DNA from: Pseudobacillus lumedeiriae
GTDB taxonomy: Bacteria > Bacillota > Bacilli > Bacillales > Domibacillaceae
Assembly (NCBI RefSeq): GCF_044891285.1
Contig: NZ_JAUIYO010000002.1
Location: forward strand, 310,001 to 374,000
Direction of reading: 5' to 3'
Length of the DNA stretch: 64,000 nucleotides
How positions within the stretch are numbered: position 1 is the first letter of the stretch; every line of letters starts with the position of its first letter. A program made the position numbers and the translations under genes. Under the pieces are notes generated by a model. The model did not search any database. It saw only the letters and a program-made list of their open reading frames with translations, and was not told the origin of the DNA. Of the stretch, positions 1-8,989 are shown one piece after another.

Positions 1-215
1 AGCAAATGGTTTCTGCCTTTTTGAGCGGGGATTATCAGAAGGCGGCCAAAATCCATCAGCAGCTTTTACCGCTGATTAAAGGCTTATTTGCCGCTCCAAA
101 TCCAGTGCCGGTAAAAACGGCTTTGCAGTTAAAAGGTATGGATATGGGCTCTGTCCGTTTGCCGCTAGTCCCTCTTTCAGAAGAAGAACGTGCAGCTTTG
201 CAAAAGTTAATATAA
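1..215 (+). CDS. dapA: 4-hydroxy-tetrahydrodipicolinate synthase, C-terminal end (partial)
   Basis: The gene starts before the window; only about 71 codons remain, ending in TAA. The visible part carries the C-terminal helices typical of DapA, with an AAPNPVPVKTALQ segment followed by VRLPLVPLSEEE. DapA condenses pyruvate and aspartate semialdehyde in the lysine, diaminopimelate and dipicolinate pathway in the cytosol. Identification also rests on context, since dapA directly precedes rnjB and tepA in Bacillus. A strong hairpin terminator follows, so it probably ends the upstream dap operon. The catalytic Lys and Tyr lie outside the window. Confidence 0.88.
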   Translation, partial: QMVSAFLSGDYQKAAKIHQQLLPLIKGLFAAPNPVPVKTALQLKGMDMGSVRLPLVPLSEEERAALQKLI

Positions 216-226
216 AACATATAAAG

Positions 227-289
227 AATGCCCGATAAGCTTTTGATCGCTTTTTAACGAGCGATCGCTTATCCGGGCATTTTTTTTGT
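227..289 (+). terminator. Rho-independent terminator after dapA
   Basis: The arm AATGCCCGATAAGC (227-240) pairs with GCTTATCCGGGCATT near 267-281, followed by a run of eight T. The loop contains a second small palindrome (GCGATCGC). Confidence 0.85.
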
Positions 290-290
290 A

Positions 291-380
291 ATGGCTATGC
301 TAACGATCATTGCAGATTTTGCAGTTTTGTTGAATGGAGCGGAAAGCGAGTGCTTGCAGGGGAAATTAACAGGGGATTTT
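291..380 (+). repeat. MITE-like repeat, family 1, degenerate copy
   Basis: It begins GGCTATGCTAACG, has a core GTTGAATGGAGCGGAAAGCGAG and ends AATTAACAGGGG. This matches the other family 1 copies, mainly the one at 21508. The right end (normally TTTAACAAAGCC) is eroded. Confidence 0.6.
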
Positions 381-429
381 TGTGAAAAATAAAAAGCACG
401 TATGCACACACACATCATGATAGATAGTA

Positions 430-459
430 TTGGCTTTACTTTCCTTCATCCCTTATAAT
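430..459 (+). promoter_or_regulatory. Sigma-A type promoter of rnjB
   Basis: TTGGCT (430-435) and TATAAT (454-459) are separated by 18 bp. Transcription would start near 466, which excludes the far-upstream in-frame starts and supports the GTG at 511. Confidence 0.65.
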
Positions 460-510
460 AAACATAATGTGATGGGACGGGTTGTTCTTAAGTATAGGAG
501 GAAGTTTATA

Positions 511-2178
511 GTGAGTAAGAAAAAAAATGAAATAATTAAAGTAATTCCGCTTGGCGGTGTAGGTGAAATCGGAAAGAATATGACAGTGGTGGAAGTGGAT
601 GAAGAAATCTTTGTCATCGACAGCGGGCTGATGTTTCCAGAAAATGAAATGCTTGGAATTGACATTGTCATTCCAGATATTACGTATTTAATTGAAAATA
701 AAGAACGGGTCAAAGGAATCTTTTTAACACATGGCCATGAAGATGTCATTGGTTCATTAAGTTATGTGCTGCAAAAAATTAAAGCTCCTGTATATGGAAC
801 AAAATTGACGATTGCTTTGGCAAAAATGAGGCTTCGTGAAGAGAATGTAAAAGAGGAAGTGAAGTATTATACGGTTCATTCCGATACACGCCTGCGTTTT
901 GGCGGGGTAGAGGTGACCTTCTTTCGCACAACCCACAGCATTCCAGACTCTGTTGGTGTCGCGATCCATACTTCAGAAGGAGCCATCGTGCATACAGGTG
1001 AATTTAAGTTTGATCAGGCTGCCAAAGGGCTCTATGCACCGGATATCGGGAAGATGGCACAGCTTGGCCAGAATGGTGTATTTATGCTCATGTCCGACTC
1101 GACAGAAGCTGAGCGGCCGGGTCATACCACATCTGAAGAAGTCATTGCGAGCCAGCTGTCGGATGCATTTCACATGGCAAAAGGCAGAATCATTGTTGCT
1201 TCATTTGCTTCCAATTTAATCAGAATCCAGCAAGTATTTGACGCAGCTTACGAGAATGGACGCAAAGTAGCGGTCAGCGGAAAAAGTATGCAGCGCGTGA
1301 ATGATATTGCGATCAAGCTCGGCTATTTAAATGTTCAAGAAGATGTATTAATCAGTCTACAAGAGATGGCGAATTATCCTGAACATGAAATCGTCATTTT
1401 AACAACCGGTGTGCAAGGTGAACCGATTCAGGCATTACAAAAAATGGCGAAAGGCACGAACAAGCTAGTAAAAATTAAAGAAGGGGATACCGTTTTAATT
1501 ACAGCTACACCTTCACCAGGGTTAGAGCTGCTTATGGCAAAAACAGTAAATCTTCTTTATCGTTCCGGTGCCAACGTCGTAACGGGGAACCGTAAAGTGC
1601 ACGTTTCCGGGCATGGTTTTCAGGAAGATTTGAAGTTTATGTTGAATTTGATGAAACCGCGCTATTTTGTTCCGATTCAAGGAGAATACCGCATGTTAAA
1701 AGCTCATGCGAAACTTGCTGAGCAAACGGGCGTACCAGCGGAAGACATTTATATTCCTGAAAAAGGAGATGTCATTGAATATAAAGATGGAAAAATGCGT
1801 GTCAGCTCTAAAGTATCAGCAGGCAATGTGTTAATCGATGGGATCGGAGTAGGAGACGTGGGCAATATTGTGTTGCGCGACCGCAAACTTTTATCCCAAG
1901 ATGGTATCTTTATCGTTGTTATTACGTTAAGCAAAAAACAAAAAAGAATCGTCTCTGGTCCGGAAATTATTTCACGCGGTTTCGTCTATGTCAGGGAGTC
2001 TGAAAAGTTAATGGAGCAATCGACAAAGTTAATTACAGACATCGTTGAAAAAAACATGGCAGGCGAATCATTCGACTGGTCAAGCATTAAGCAAGACATA
2101 AGAGATCAACTTAACTCATTCTTATTCGAAAAAACCAAACGCCGTCCAATGATCCTTCCAATTATTATGGAAGTATAG
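511..2178 (+). CDS. rnjB: Ribonuclease J2
   Basis: A 555-residue metallo-beta-lactamase/beta-CASP ribonuclease. RNase J1/J2 act as a complex in mRNA decay and rRNA maturation. The start is the GTG at 511, preceded by AGGAGG (498-503); longer in-frame starts would lie in the promoter. The metal-binding motif at residues 74-79 reads HGHEDV, lacking the final His of the HxHxDH consensus, and the later motif is HTGEFKFD (161-168) instead of HTGDFKFD. Such substitutions are typical of J2, which has weak activity and supports J1. Position between dapA and tepA matches the Bacillus rnjB locus. Transcribed from its own promoter. Confidence 0.93.
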   Translation: MSKKKNEIIKVIPLGGVGEIGKNMTVVEVDEEIFVIDSGLMFPENEMLGIDIVIPDITYLIENKERVKGIFLTHGHEDVIGSLSYVLQKIKAPVYGTKLTIALAKMRLREENVKEEVKYYTVHSDTRLRFGGVEVTFFRTTHSIPDSVGVAIHTSEGAIVHTGEFKFDQAAKGLYAPDIGKMAQLGQNGVFMLMSDSTEAERPGHTTSEEVIASQLSDAFHMAKGRIIVASFASNLIRIQQVFDAAYENGRKVAVSGKSMQRVNDIAIKLGYLNVQEDVLISLQEMANYPEHEIVILTTGVQGEPIQALQKMAKGTNKLVKIKEGDTVLITATPSPGLELLMAKTVNLLYRSGANVVTGNRKVHVSGHGFQEDLKFMLNLMKPRYFVPIQGEYRMLKAHAKLAEQTGVPAEDIYIPEKGDVIEYKDGKMRVSSKVSAGNVLIDGIGVGDVGNIVLRDRKLLSQDGIFIVVITLSKKQKRIVSGPEIISRGFVYVRESEKLMEQSTKLITDIVEKNMAGESFDWSSIKQDIRDQLNSFLFEKTKRRPMILPIIMEV

Positions 2179-2418
2179 AAAAGCGGAAGCGCCTGGTCTG
2201 CTCCGACAGGCAAATGTTCTTCTCCCAAAGAAGTCTGTTTTTTGACTTCCTTGGGAGAAGGTTATTTGACCCAAGGAGCAAGGCGCTGCAGCTGAACAAG
2301 AAAAGCGGAAGGCATTCGTTCAGTGCGCTAGCGCCTGTAGCTAGCCAAGAGAAGCGGAGCCGACTGTCCTGAAGCGACAGCATAAGATGAGGTGGCGAAA
2401 CGGCGCTCACAACATAAT
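2179..2418 (+). repeat. Dispersed repeat, family 2 (GCGGAAGCG element), forward copy
   Basis: It begins right after the rnjB stop with AAAAGCGGAAGCGCC and contains three AAGCGGA sub-units, a 17-bp hairpin (2219-2235 with 2244-2260, one mismatch) and the tail GCGACAGCATAAGATGAG. The copy at 23700-23968 is the reverse complement of the same element. It has no coding potential. Confidence 0.8.
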
Positions 2419-2424
2419 ACATCA

Positions 2425-2466
2425 ACCGAAAAAAAATAAGCCTCCGGGCTTATTTTTTTTCGGTTG
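2425..2466. terminator. Bidirectional-looking terminator hairpin
   Basis: AACCGAAAAAAAATAAGCC pairs with GGCTTATTTTTTTTCGGTT around a CTCC loop. A/T tracts on both sides would serve either strand. It closes the rnjB unit and precedes tepA. Confidence 0.7.
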
Positions 2467-2556
2467 GTCATCATTCGTTCCTCTGTATAATATCGTCCAG
2501 GATGAGGAGAATATTCATATGTACCAGATAGGCGTTCTTGAAAGGAGAAAATGGAC

Positions 2557-3294
2557 ATGGATATGGAAAAGAAAATGTCAGAAGAAGCAGAACAGGAAGA
2601 ATCCACTGAAAAGTCACAGTCCTCTTTAATGGAAAAAATTCAGCAGCTTGGCCAGACGAGTGTGCCTCAGCTCTCAAGTGACTCACCTATACATTGTTTG
2701 ACGATTATCGGTCAGATTGAAGGGCATTTGCAGCTGCCCCCGCAAAATAAAACAACAAAATATGAGCATGTGATTCCACAGATCGTTGCTATTGAACAAA
2801 ACCCTTCTATTAAAGGACTGCTTATTGTTTTAAACACAGTAGGAGGAGATGTAGAAGCCGGACTCGCTATTTCAGAAATGCTTGCTTCATTATCTAAACC
2901 AACCGTTTCTATCGTTCTTGGCGGAGGTCACTCCATTGGTGTACCGATTGCCGTTTCATGTGATTATTCTTTCATCGCCTCAACGGCAACGATGACGATT
3001 CATCCGATCCGATTGACGGGCCTCGTGATCGGTGTGCCGCAAAGCTTTGAATACTTGGATAAGATGCAGGAAAGGGTAGTTAATTTTGTGACGAAGCATT
3101 CTTCTATCTCAGAAGAAAAATTTAAAGAGTTAATGCTGGCAAAGGGGAATTTAACGAGGGATATAGGAACAAACGTCGTTGGCAAAGACGCGGTGAAGTA
3201 CGGGTTGATCCATGAAGTGGGAGGCATTGGGGAAGCGATGAAAAAGCTGAATGAAATGATTGCTTCTGGAGAGAATGGAACGATGATCCAATGA
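2557..3294 (+). CDS. tepA: ClpP-family serine protease TepA (translocation-enhancing protein)
   Basis: A 245-residue cytosolic ClpP-fold protein. B. subtilis TepA was described as aiding protein export and as degrading small acid-soluble spore proteins at germination. The catalytic Ser is in GGGHSIGVP (Ser126), the His in MTIHP (His149), and the acidic residue probably in TRDIGTNVVGKDAVKYG. The N-terminal 30 residues are charged. ATG 2557 is chosen because AAAGGAG (2541-2547) lies 9 nt upstream; the ATG at 2551 is too close. The stop overlaps ylzJ by 4 bp (ATGA), so the two are translationally coupled. Confidence 0.9.
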   Translation: MDMEKKMSEEAEQEESTEKSQSSLMEKIQQLGQTSVPQLSSDSPIHCLTIIGQIEGHLQLPPQNKTTKYEHVIPQIVAIEQNPSIKGLLIVLNTVGGDVEAGLAISEMLASLSKPTVSIVLGGGHSIGVPIAVSCDYSFIASTATMTIHPIRLTGLVIGVPQSFEYLDKMQERVVNFVTKHSSISEEKFKELMLAKGNLTRDIGTNVVGKDAVKYGLIHEVGGIGEAMKKLNEMIASGENGTMIQ

Positions 3295-3494
3295 TTTTAT
3301 ATACGGTTATGCCTCATGAGCATATTTACCCTCAAGCCGAACAAGCCAGCAGCTTAGAACTTGTTTCTTGGAATGGCATTCCCCTTTTTGCAGAAAGAGA
3401 AGAACATCGATATAAAGTAGTCCGTATTATCAGTACAGATCCTTCCCATTATTTGAATGAGCAAGTAACACCTGGTCAATTCATTTCATTTTAA
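3291..3494 (+). CDS. ylzJ: YlzJ-like small protein
   Basis: A 67-residue protein that begins MILYTVMPHEHIYP and carries ISTDPSHYLNEQVTPGQ, the signature of the uncharacterised YlzJ family. Its ATG overlaps the tepA stop as ATGA, as in other Bacillus species. No transmembrane segment or catalytic motif is visible and the function is unknown. A terminator follows. Confidence 0.85.
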   Translation: MILYTVMPHEHIYPQAEQASSLELVSWNGIPLFAEREEHRYKVVRIISTDPSHYLNEQVTPGQFISF

Positions 3495-3499
3495 ACACA

Positions 3500-3530
3500 A
3501 TTAGATCGGTGCGAACAAATATGCTATAAT
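3500..3530 (+). promoter_or_regulatory. Putative extended -10 promoter for spoIIIE
   Basis: TGCTATAAT (3522-3530) is a perfect extended -10. The -35 region (TTAGAT near 3501) is weak. Transcription would start at about 3537, inside the following hairpin. Confidence 0.45.
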
Positions 3531-3532
3531 AT

Positions 3533-3568
3533 AGAAAGCAGCCACAACGGCTGCTTTCTTACTTTTTG
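3533..3568 (+). terminator. Terminator after tepA-ylzJ
   Basis: AGAAAGCAGCC (3533-3543) pairs perfectly with GGCTGCTTTCT (3549-3559), with T-rich sequence after it. Confidence 0.7.
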
Positions 3569-3595
3569 TTTTAGTCTAATGATTAGGTGGGAGCT

Positions 3596-5953
3596 ATGAC
3601 AAGTAAAAAGAAAAAAAAATCGTCCAAACGAACAAAAAAGTCAGCACAAATCAAAGAAGCGATCAAGTTAGAATTAATCGGCATTGCGATCATTGCTCTA
3701 AGTATTATTGGAATTATACAGCTTGGAGCGGTCGGAAGCGCATTTGTTTACTTTTTTCGTTTTTTTCTTGGTGAATGGTATATGATTGGCCTGATTGGTA
3801 CGATTGCATATGGAATTTACATAATGATGAAGCGCAAAAGTCCCCTGCTGTTTCAAAGGAAACAAGTGGGGCTGTACATTATTTTAACTAGCATCCTGCT
3901 GTTAAGTCACGTCAAACTGTTTGAACTGCTTAGCAGTGACCGGCCGTTTAACGAACCCAGTGTGTTGATTAACACGTGGGAATTATATTGGCTTGAAGTG
4001 AAAGAAGGAATGACGAGCGGCAATGATCTTGGAGGCGGAATGATTGGTGCTATGCTGTTTGCTGTTTCCTATTTTCTATTTGATGCGCTTGGCACAAAGA
4101 TCCTCAGCTTCGTTCTTATTATGATTGGCCTTATTCTCATTACCGGCCGATCATTTGGGGAAGTGTTTAATAATGTGTTTACATCGGGAAAGAAAGGCTT
4201 GAAAAAGCAATGGGATGCTTTTCTGAAAGATATGAAAGATTGGAAAGCTGAAAGAAAATCCAAACGGATGAACACACCTGAGAATGATGAACCGGCTGCA
4301 CGTTCTATTGCAGCGGACAGTGAAACATTTTCCCGCACAGAAATCAGCGGGGACAGCTATACCGCTCCGGATCCAATTATTTCTAGTTTTACAGAGAGGG
4401 CCTATCAGGAAGAGATGGATCCAGTGGAGGAAAAACAAGGGGAAGAAGCGAAGCCGGTTCATGTGGATGAAAGCGAAACAGAAGATCATCAGGCACCTGC
4501 TATTACTTTCACAGAAGTGGAAAATAAAGATTATAAGCTTCCAACGCTTAACTTGTTAACGAGACCAAAACAAACCGATCAAAGTAGAGAATATAAGCAA
4601 ATCCATGCAAATGCAGCAAAGCTTGAGAGAACGTTTCAAAGTTTTGGCGTAAAAGCAAAAGTGACACAAGTTCATCTTGGACCTGCCGTGACAAAATATG
4701 AAGTGCATCCTGATGTTGGAGTCAAAGTAAGCAAGATTGTTAGTTTAAGTGATGACCTTGCACTCGCACTCGCAGCAAAAGATATTCGAATGGAAGCTCC
4801 AATTCCGGGGAAATCGGCCATTGGAATCGAAGTGCCTAATTCTGAAGTAGCCATGGTATCACTTCGGGAAGTGCTGGAAGCGAATACGAATGAAAAGCCG
4901 GGCTCAAAGTTAATGATTGCTTTCGGGCGTGATATTACTGGCGAAGCCATTTCAGCCGAACTGAATAAAATGCCGCATTTACTCGTAGCTGGAGCAACAG
5001 GAAGCGGAAAAAGTGTATGTATAAATGGGATTATTGTCAGTATTTTAATGAGAGCGAAACCTCATGAAGTGAAGTTAATGATGATTGATCCAAAAATGGT
5101 AGAATTGAATGTTTATAATGGAATTCCTCATCTGTTAGCTCCGGTCGTCACTGATGCGAAAAAGGCCTCCCAGGCACTGAAAAAAGTAGTGGGAGAAATG
5201 GAACGCCGATACGATCTTTTCTCTCATAGCGGAACGAGAAATATTGAAGGTTATAACACGCATATTAAACGACACAATGAGGAGACAGGAGAAAAGCAGC
5301 CGCTCCTTCCTTATATAGTTGTTATTGTCGATGAGTTAGCGGATTTAATGATGGTCGCTTCCGGAGATGTAGAAGACTCGATTATGAGACTTGCTCAGAT
5401 GGCGCGGGCAGCAGGCATTCATTTAATTCTTGCCACCCAGCGTCCTTCTGTGGATGTTATTACTGGTGTGATTAAAGCAAATATCCCATCAAGAATTGCT
5501 TTTGCTGTGTCTTCTATGACAGATTCAAGAACGATTCTTGATATGGGCGGTGCAGAGAAACTGCTGGGCCGCGGGGATATGCTTTTCTTTCCTGCGGGTG
5601 CATCTAAGCCAGTGAGGGTTCAGGGCGCATTTTTATCTGACGATGAAGTAGAAGAAGTGGTTGACTACGTCATTTCACAGCAAAAAGCACAGTACCAGGA
5701 AGATATGATCCCTGAGGACGTTCAGGAAACGACATCTGAAGTAGAGGATGAGTTATATGAGGAAGCGGTGCAGCTTGTAGCGGACATGCAGACGGCTTCT
5801 GTTTCGATGCTGCAAAGACGATTCCGCATTGGTTACAGCCGCGCGGCCAGGCTGATCGATGAAATGGAAATGCGCGGCATCGTTGGTCCATATGAAGGCA
5901 GCAAGCCGCGGACCGTTTTAATTGCTAAGCAAACAGAAGAGCATATACAATGA
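3596..5953 (+). CDS. spoIIIE: DNA translocase SpoIIIE/FtsK
   Basis: A 785-residue membrane-anchored DNA pump that moves the chromosome into the forespore at the sporulation septum. After a Lys-rich N terminus there are about four hydrophobic segments (roughly residues 20-190), then an acidic linker to about residue 310, then the motor domain. Walker A is GATGSGKS (466-473) and Walker B is VIVDELADLMM (near 577). The C-terminal winged-helix gamma domain (about 720-785, SVSMLQRRFRIGYSRAARLIDEM) reads SRS sequences. ATG 3596 follows AGGTGGG by about 5 nt; the GTG at 3587 lies inside that site. Length is close to B. subtilis SpoIIIE. Confidence 0.95.
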   Translation: MTSKKKKKSSKRTKKSAQIKEAIKLELIGIAIIALSIIGIIQLGAVGSAFVYFFRFFLGEWYMIGLIGTIAYGIYIMMKRKSPLLFQRKQVGLYIILTSILLLSHVKLFELLSSDRPFNEPSVLINTWELYWLEVKEGMTSGNDLGGGMIGAMLFAVSYFLFDALGTKILSFVLIMIGLILITGRSFGEVFNNVFTSGKKGLKKQWDAFLKDMKDWKAERKSKRMNTPENDEPAARSIAADSETFSRTEISGDSYTAPDPIISSFTERAYQEEMDPVEEKQGEEAKPVHVDESETEDHQAPAITFTEVENKDYKLPTLNLLTRPKQTDQSREYKQIHANAAKLERTFQSFGVKAKVTQVHLGPAVTKYEVHPDVGVKVSKIVSLSDDLALALAAKDIRMEAPIPGKSAIGIEVPNSEVAMVSLREVLEANTNEKPGSKLMIAFGRDITGEAISAELNKMPHLLVAGATGSGKSVCINGIIVSILMRAKPHEVKLMMIDPKMVELNVYNGIPHLLAPVVTDAKKASQALKKVVGEMERRYDLFSHSGTRNIEGYNTHIKRHNEETGEKQPLLPYIVVIVDELADLMMVASGDVEDSIMRLAQMARAAGIHLILATQRPSVDVITGVIKANIPSRIAFAVSSMTDSRTILDMGGAEKLLGRGDMLFFPAGASKPVRVQGAFLSDDEVEEVVDYVISQQKAQYQEDMIPEDVQETTSEVEDELYEEAVQLVADMQTASVSMLQRRFRIGYSRAARLIDEMEMRGIVGPYEGSKPRTVLIAKQTEEHIQ

Positions 5954-5960
5954 CAAATAA

Positions 5961-5992
5961 CTGCCGGATGTTTTGTATCCGGCAGCTTTTTT
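5961..5992 (+). terminator. Terminator after spoIIIE
   Basis: CTGCCGGAT pairs with ATCCGGCAG (5961-5985), followed by TTTTTT. The ymfC and ymfD genes that lie downstream in B. subtilis are absent here. Confidence 0.88.
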
Positions 5993-6142
5993 ATGGGGAA
6001 TTTTAAAAGGTTTAAGCGTTTCAATTTTCAATTAATAAGGCTTAAGGTATAGTAAAAATAAGTTTTTCATAAATACAAGCATGAATCTAGAGATAAACGG
6101 ATAAAAATATAGACATAGCTGCGGGAAAAGGAGGGTATTTTA

Positions 6143-7423
6143 GTGACATTGATCAATGAAAATATTATAAAGAAAAAAGGGTACAATTTGCATATTGTGC
6201 AAACGGATAAATATAAAACGAATACAATTGTATGGAGAATGAAGGCCCCGCTGGAAAAAGAAACGGTGACGAAAAGGGCATTGCTTCCGTATGTGCTGCA
6301 AAGCGGAACAGAAAAGTATCCTACCTCAACAGATCTGCGTTCTTATCTTGATGAATTATATGGTGCCAGCTTTTATGTTGACTTAGCGAAAAAAGGAAAT
6401 TTTCACATCATGACTTTTTCTATGGAAGTCGCCAATGAAAAGTTTTTGAAAGGCGGCGAGCCGCTGCTGGAAAAAGCGCTGCAATGTTTAAACGAAATAT
6501 TGCAAAAGCCAAATGCGGAAAACGGAGAATTCAATCAAGACATTGTACAAGATGAAAAACGAAATTTAAAACAGAGAATTGAATCGATTTATGATGATAA
6601 AATGCGATTTGCCAGTGCGCGTCTTCTTGAAGAAATGTATAAAGGAGATCCATATGCCCTTCAAGCAAATGGAACTCTCGAAGAAGTAGATCAAATTAAT
6701 GGAGCTGGGCTATACAGTTATTATGAGCAGGCATTCGCGCAAGATGAAATGGATTTGTATATTGTCGGAGATGTAGAGGCTGATCATGTAGAAAAAATGG
6801 TTGACCACTTATTTCAATTCAATAGCAGAACACCTCTGCCGTCCAAAGCAGCCGAAGCCTCTTCATCGCCTATGGAGCCGAAAGAAATTAAGGAACAACA
6901 GGACATTAATCAAGGGAAGCTTCATATTGGCTACCGAACGCATACCACTTTTGGAGATGAGGATTACTTTGCCCTGCAGTTGTTTAACGGTATTTTCGGC
7001 GGTTTTTCCCACTCTAAGCTATTCATGAACGTACGCGAGAAAGAAAGTCTGGCTTACTATGCCGCCAGCCGATTGGAAAGTCACAAAGGCTTTTTAATGG
7101 TCCTTTCGGGTATTGACAGTAAAAATTACTCGAAAGCCGTAGAAATTATTGGTCAGCAATTGGCAGCAATGAAAAATGGTGATATTTCTGAAGATGAATT
7201 ACTGCAGACAAAAGCAGTCATCCGCAACCAGGTGCTTGAAACGCTTGATACGGCTAGAGGTGTGATTGAAATGCTTTACCACAATGTCGTTGCTCATAAA
7301 GAGGTAGCGATTGATGATTGGCTGGAAGCCATAGAACGGATGACCATTGAAGAAATTAAAGCAGCGGCCGCGAAAGTAGAGCTGGATACAGTGTACTTTT
7401 TGTCGGGAATGGAGGGAGAATAA
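6143..7423 (+). CDS. ymfF: M16-like EF-P modification-associated protein YmfF
   Basis: A 426-residue protein of the insulinase (M16) fold. No HxxEH zinc motif is seen, so it is probably a non-catalytic partner of YmfH. The N-terminal half has the M16 pattern ALLPYVLQSG...LRSYLDELYGASF and the C-terminal half has NGIFGGFSHSKLFMNVREKESLAYY, a conserved M16 substrate-contact region. In B. subtilis these genes are associated with the 5-aminopentanol modification of elongation factor P. The start is GTG 6143 with AGGAGG about 7 nt upstream. Its stop overlaps the ymfH start by one base (TAATG), indicating coupled translation. Confidence 0.88.
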   Translation: MTLINENIIKKKGYNLHIVQTDKYKTNTIVWRMKAPLEKETVTKRALLPYVLQSGTEKYPTSTDLRSYLDELYGASFYVDLAKKGNFHIMTFSMEVANEKFLKGGEPLLEKALQCLNEILQKPNAENGEFNQDIVQDEKRNLKQRIESIYDDKMRFASARLLEEMYKGDPYALQANGTLEEVDQINGAGLYSYYEQAFAQDEMDLYIVGDVEADHVEKMVDHLFQFNSRTPLPSKAAEASSSPMEPKEIKEQQDINQGKLHIGYRTHTTFGDEDYFALQLFNGIFGGFSHSKLFMNVREKESLAYYAASRLESHKGFLMVLSGIDSKNYSKAVEIIGQQLAAMKNGDISEDELLQTKAVIRNQVLETLDTARGVIEMLYHNVVAHKEVAIDDWLEAIERMTIEEIKAAAAKVELDTVYFLSGMEGE

Positions 7424-8715
7424 TGGAGAAGATCCAATTTGATCAGCTGCAGGAAGAGTTATTTGTTGAAAAGATGGACAATGGTCTGGATGTGTATGTG
7501 CTTCCCAAAAAAGGGTTTAATAAAACATACGCCACTTTCACTACAAAGTACGGTTCAATTGACAATCAGTTTATTCCACAGGGAGGCAGTGACTACGTTC
7601 GTGTGCCGGATGGCATAGCTCATTTTTTAGAGCACAAAATGTTTGAAAAAGAAGATGGGGACGTATTTCAACATTTTAGCCACCAAGGCGCTTCTGCAAA
7701 TGCGTTTACTTCTTTCACAAGAACCGCTTATTTGTTCTCTAGTACGGATCAAGTGATGAAGAATTTAGAAACACTCATCAATTTCGTTCAAGATCCTTAT
7801 TTCACTGAGAAAACGGTTGAGAAAGAAAAGGGCATTATCGGCCAGGAAATTCGAATGTATGACGATAATCCAGATTGGCAGGCTTATTATGGTCTCATTC
7901 AAAGCATGTATCATCATCATCCGGTCAGCATTGATATTGCTGGTACGGTAGAATCGATTGCCGAGATTACAAAAGATCATTTATATGAATGTTACCGAAC
8001 ATTTTATCATCCGAGCAACATGCTTCTGTTTGTTGTTGGCCCCGTTAATCCGCAGGAAATTATTGAATTTGTTCGGAACAATCAATCGAAAAAAGAGTAT
8101 CAAAACCGGCCGGAGATTAACCGCCGTCTAGAAACGGAACCGGAAGAGGTAAAAGAGAAAAAGCGAGCGCTGCAAATGAATGTTCAGATGCCGAAATGTC
8201 AAGTCGGTGTAAAAGCCATCGACACAGATTTGCAGGGAGAAGAGCTGCAAAAGCGGGAATTAACGATGAATGTATTATTAGATATGTTATTCGGAAAAAG
8301 TTCTCCACTTTATTATCAGCTTTACCGGGAAGGTTTAATTGATGAAACGTTTTATTATGATTTTACTCAAGAAAAAAGCTATGGTTTTGCTATGGTCGGC
8401 AGTGATACGAGGAAGCCTGACGAACTTGAAAAACGGATTTTTACGATTTTGCTTGAAGCAAAAGCAGGCCAGCATTTAACGGAAGAAGCTTTACAGCGGT
8501 CGGTTAGGAAAAAAATCGGTTCTTTTCTGCGAGCGGTCAATTCTCCTGAATATATCGCGAATCAATTTACCCGCTACACATTTAATGAAATGAATTTATT
8601 TAGTGTCGTCCCTCTCTTAGAAGGAATCACGCTAAATGATATAAAGAGTACAGCGGAGAAAATCATTTCAGAAAACCGAATGACCGCTTTTCACATTTTA
8701 CCAAAACAGGCATAA
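7423..8715 (+). CDS. ymfH: M16 family peptidase, EF-P modification-associated protein YmfH
   Basis: A 430-residue M16 metallopeptidase with the inverted zinc motif HFLEH at residues 67-71 and the distal acidic helix VEKEKGIIGQEIRMYDD, giving the third ligand. It is predicted to pair with the inactive YmfF. The C-terminal half keeps the SSPLYYQLYREGLID segment. The ATG overlaps the ymfF TAA by one base. In B. subtilis ymfI follows directly; here a long terminator and a family 1 repeat separate them, so ymfI may be transcribed independently. Confidence 0.9.
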   Translation: MEKIQFDQLQEELFVEKMDNGLDVYVLPKKGFNKTYATFTTKYGSIDNQFIPQGGSDYVRVPDGIAHFLEHKMFEKEDGDVFQHFSHQGASANAFTSFTRTAYLFSSTDQVMKNLETLINFVQDPYFTEKTVEKEKGIIGQEIRMYDDNPDWQAYYGLIQSMYHHHPVSIDIAGTVESIAEITKDHLYECYRTFYHPSNMLLFVVGPVNPQEIIEFVRNNQSKKEYQNRPEINRRLETEPEEVKEKKRALQMNVQMPKCQVGVKAIDTDLQGEELQKRELTMNVLLDMLFGKSSPLYYQLYREGLIDETFYYDFTQEKSYGFAMVGSDTRKPDELEKRIFTILLEAKAGQHLTEEALQRSVRKKIGSFLRAVNSPEYIANQFTRYTFNEMNLFSVVPLLEGITLNDIKSTAEKIISENRMTAFHILPKQA

Positions 8716-8729
8716 AGGCTGAAAGAAGC

Positions 8730-8782
8730 AGCCGGATTCTACTCTTTCATGTAAGAATGAAAGGTATAGAGTCTGGCTTTTC
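8730..8782 (+). terminator. Long terminator hairpin after ymfH
   Basis: AGCCGGATTCTACTCTTTCAT pairs imperfectly with the arm ATGAAAGGTATAGAGTCTGGCT, with a short loop and TTTT at the end. Confidence 0.7.
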
Positions 8783-8815
8783 CCTGTTTAAAAAGAAGGA
8801 TATGTTGAACGTACC

Positions 8816-8962
8816 TGTTGATTTTCTCGGGCGGTCCGAGAGCCTCCTCGTGGCTATCGCTCCTGCGGGGTCTCCCTTAGACACACTTTTCCTTCAGGAG
8901 TCCCGTGCCTTCCGCCCCAATCAATAAAGGGGCAAAATCAATCATAGTCAGTAACATAGACA
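8816..8962 (-). repeat. MITE-like repeat, family 1, long form, reverse
   Basis: Read on the minus strand it starts GTCTATGTTACTGAC, then has ATTGATT, GGGGCGGAAGGC, a GC-rich centre (GAGACCCCGCAGGAGCGATAG) and ends GAAAATCAAC. The centre matches the long form at 51908. It fills most of the ymfH-ymfI gap. Confidence 0.7.
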
Positions 8963-8989
8963 AAAAAATGAACCGAGGGGAATAAAGAT

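Noticed and set aside
2387..2629. ORF across the family 2 repeat tail and tepA start
   Set aside because: It lies in a repeat, a terminator and another frame of tepA; no RBS or recognisable protein.
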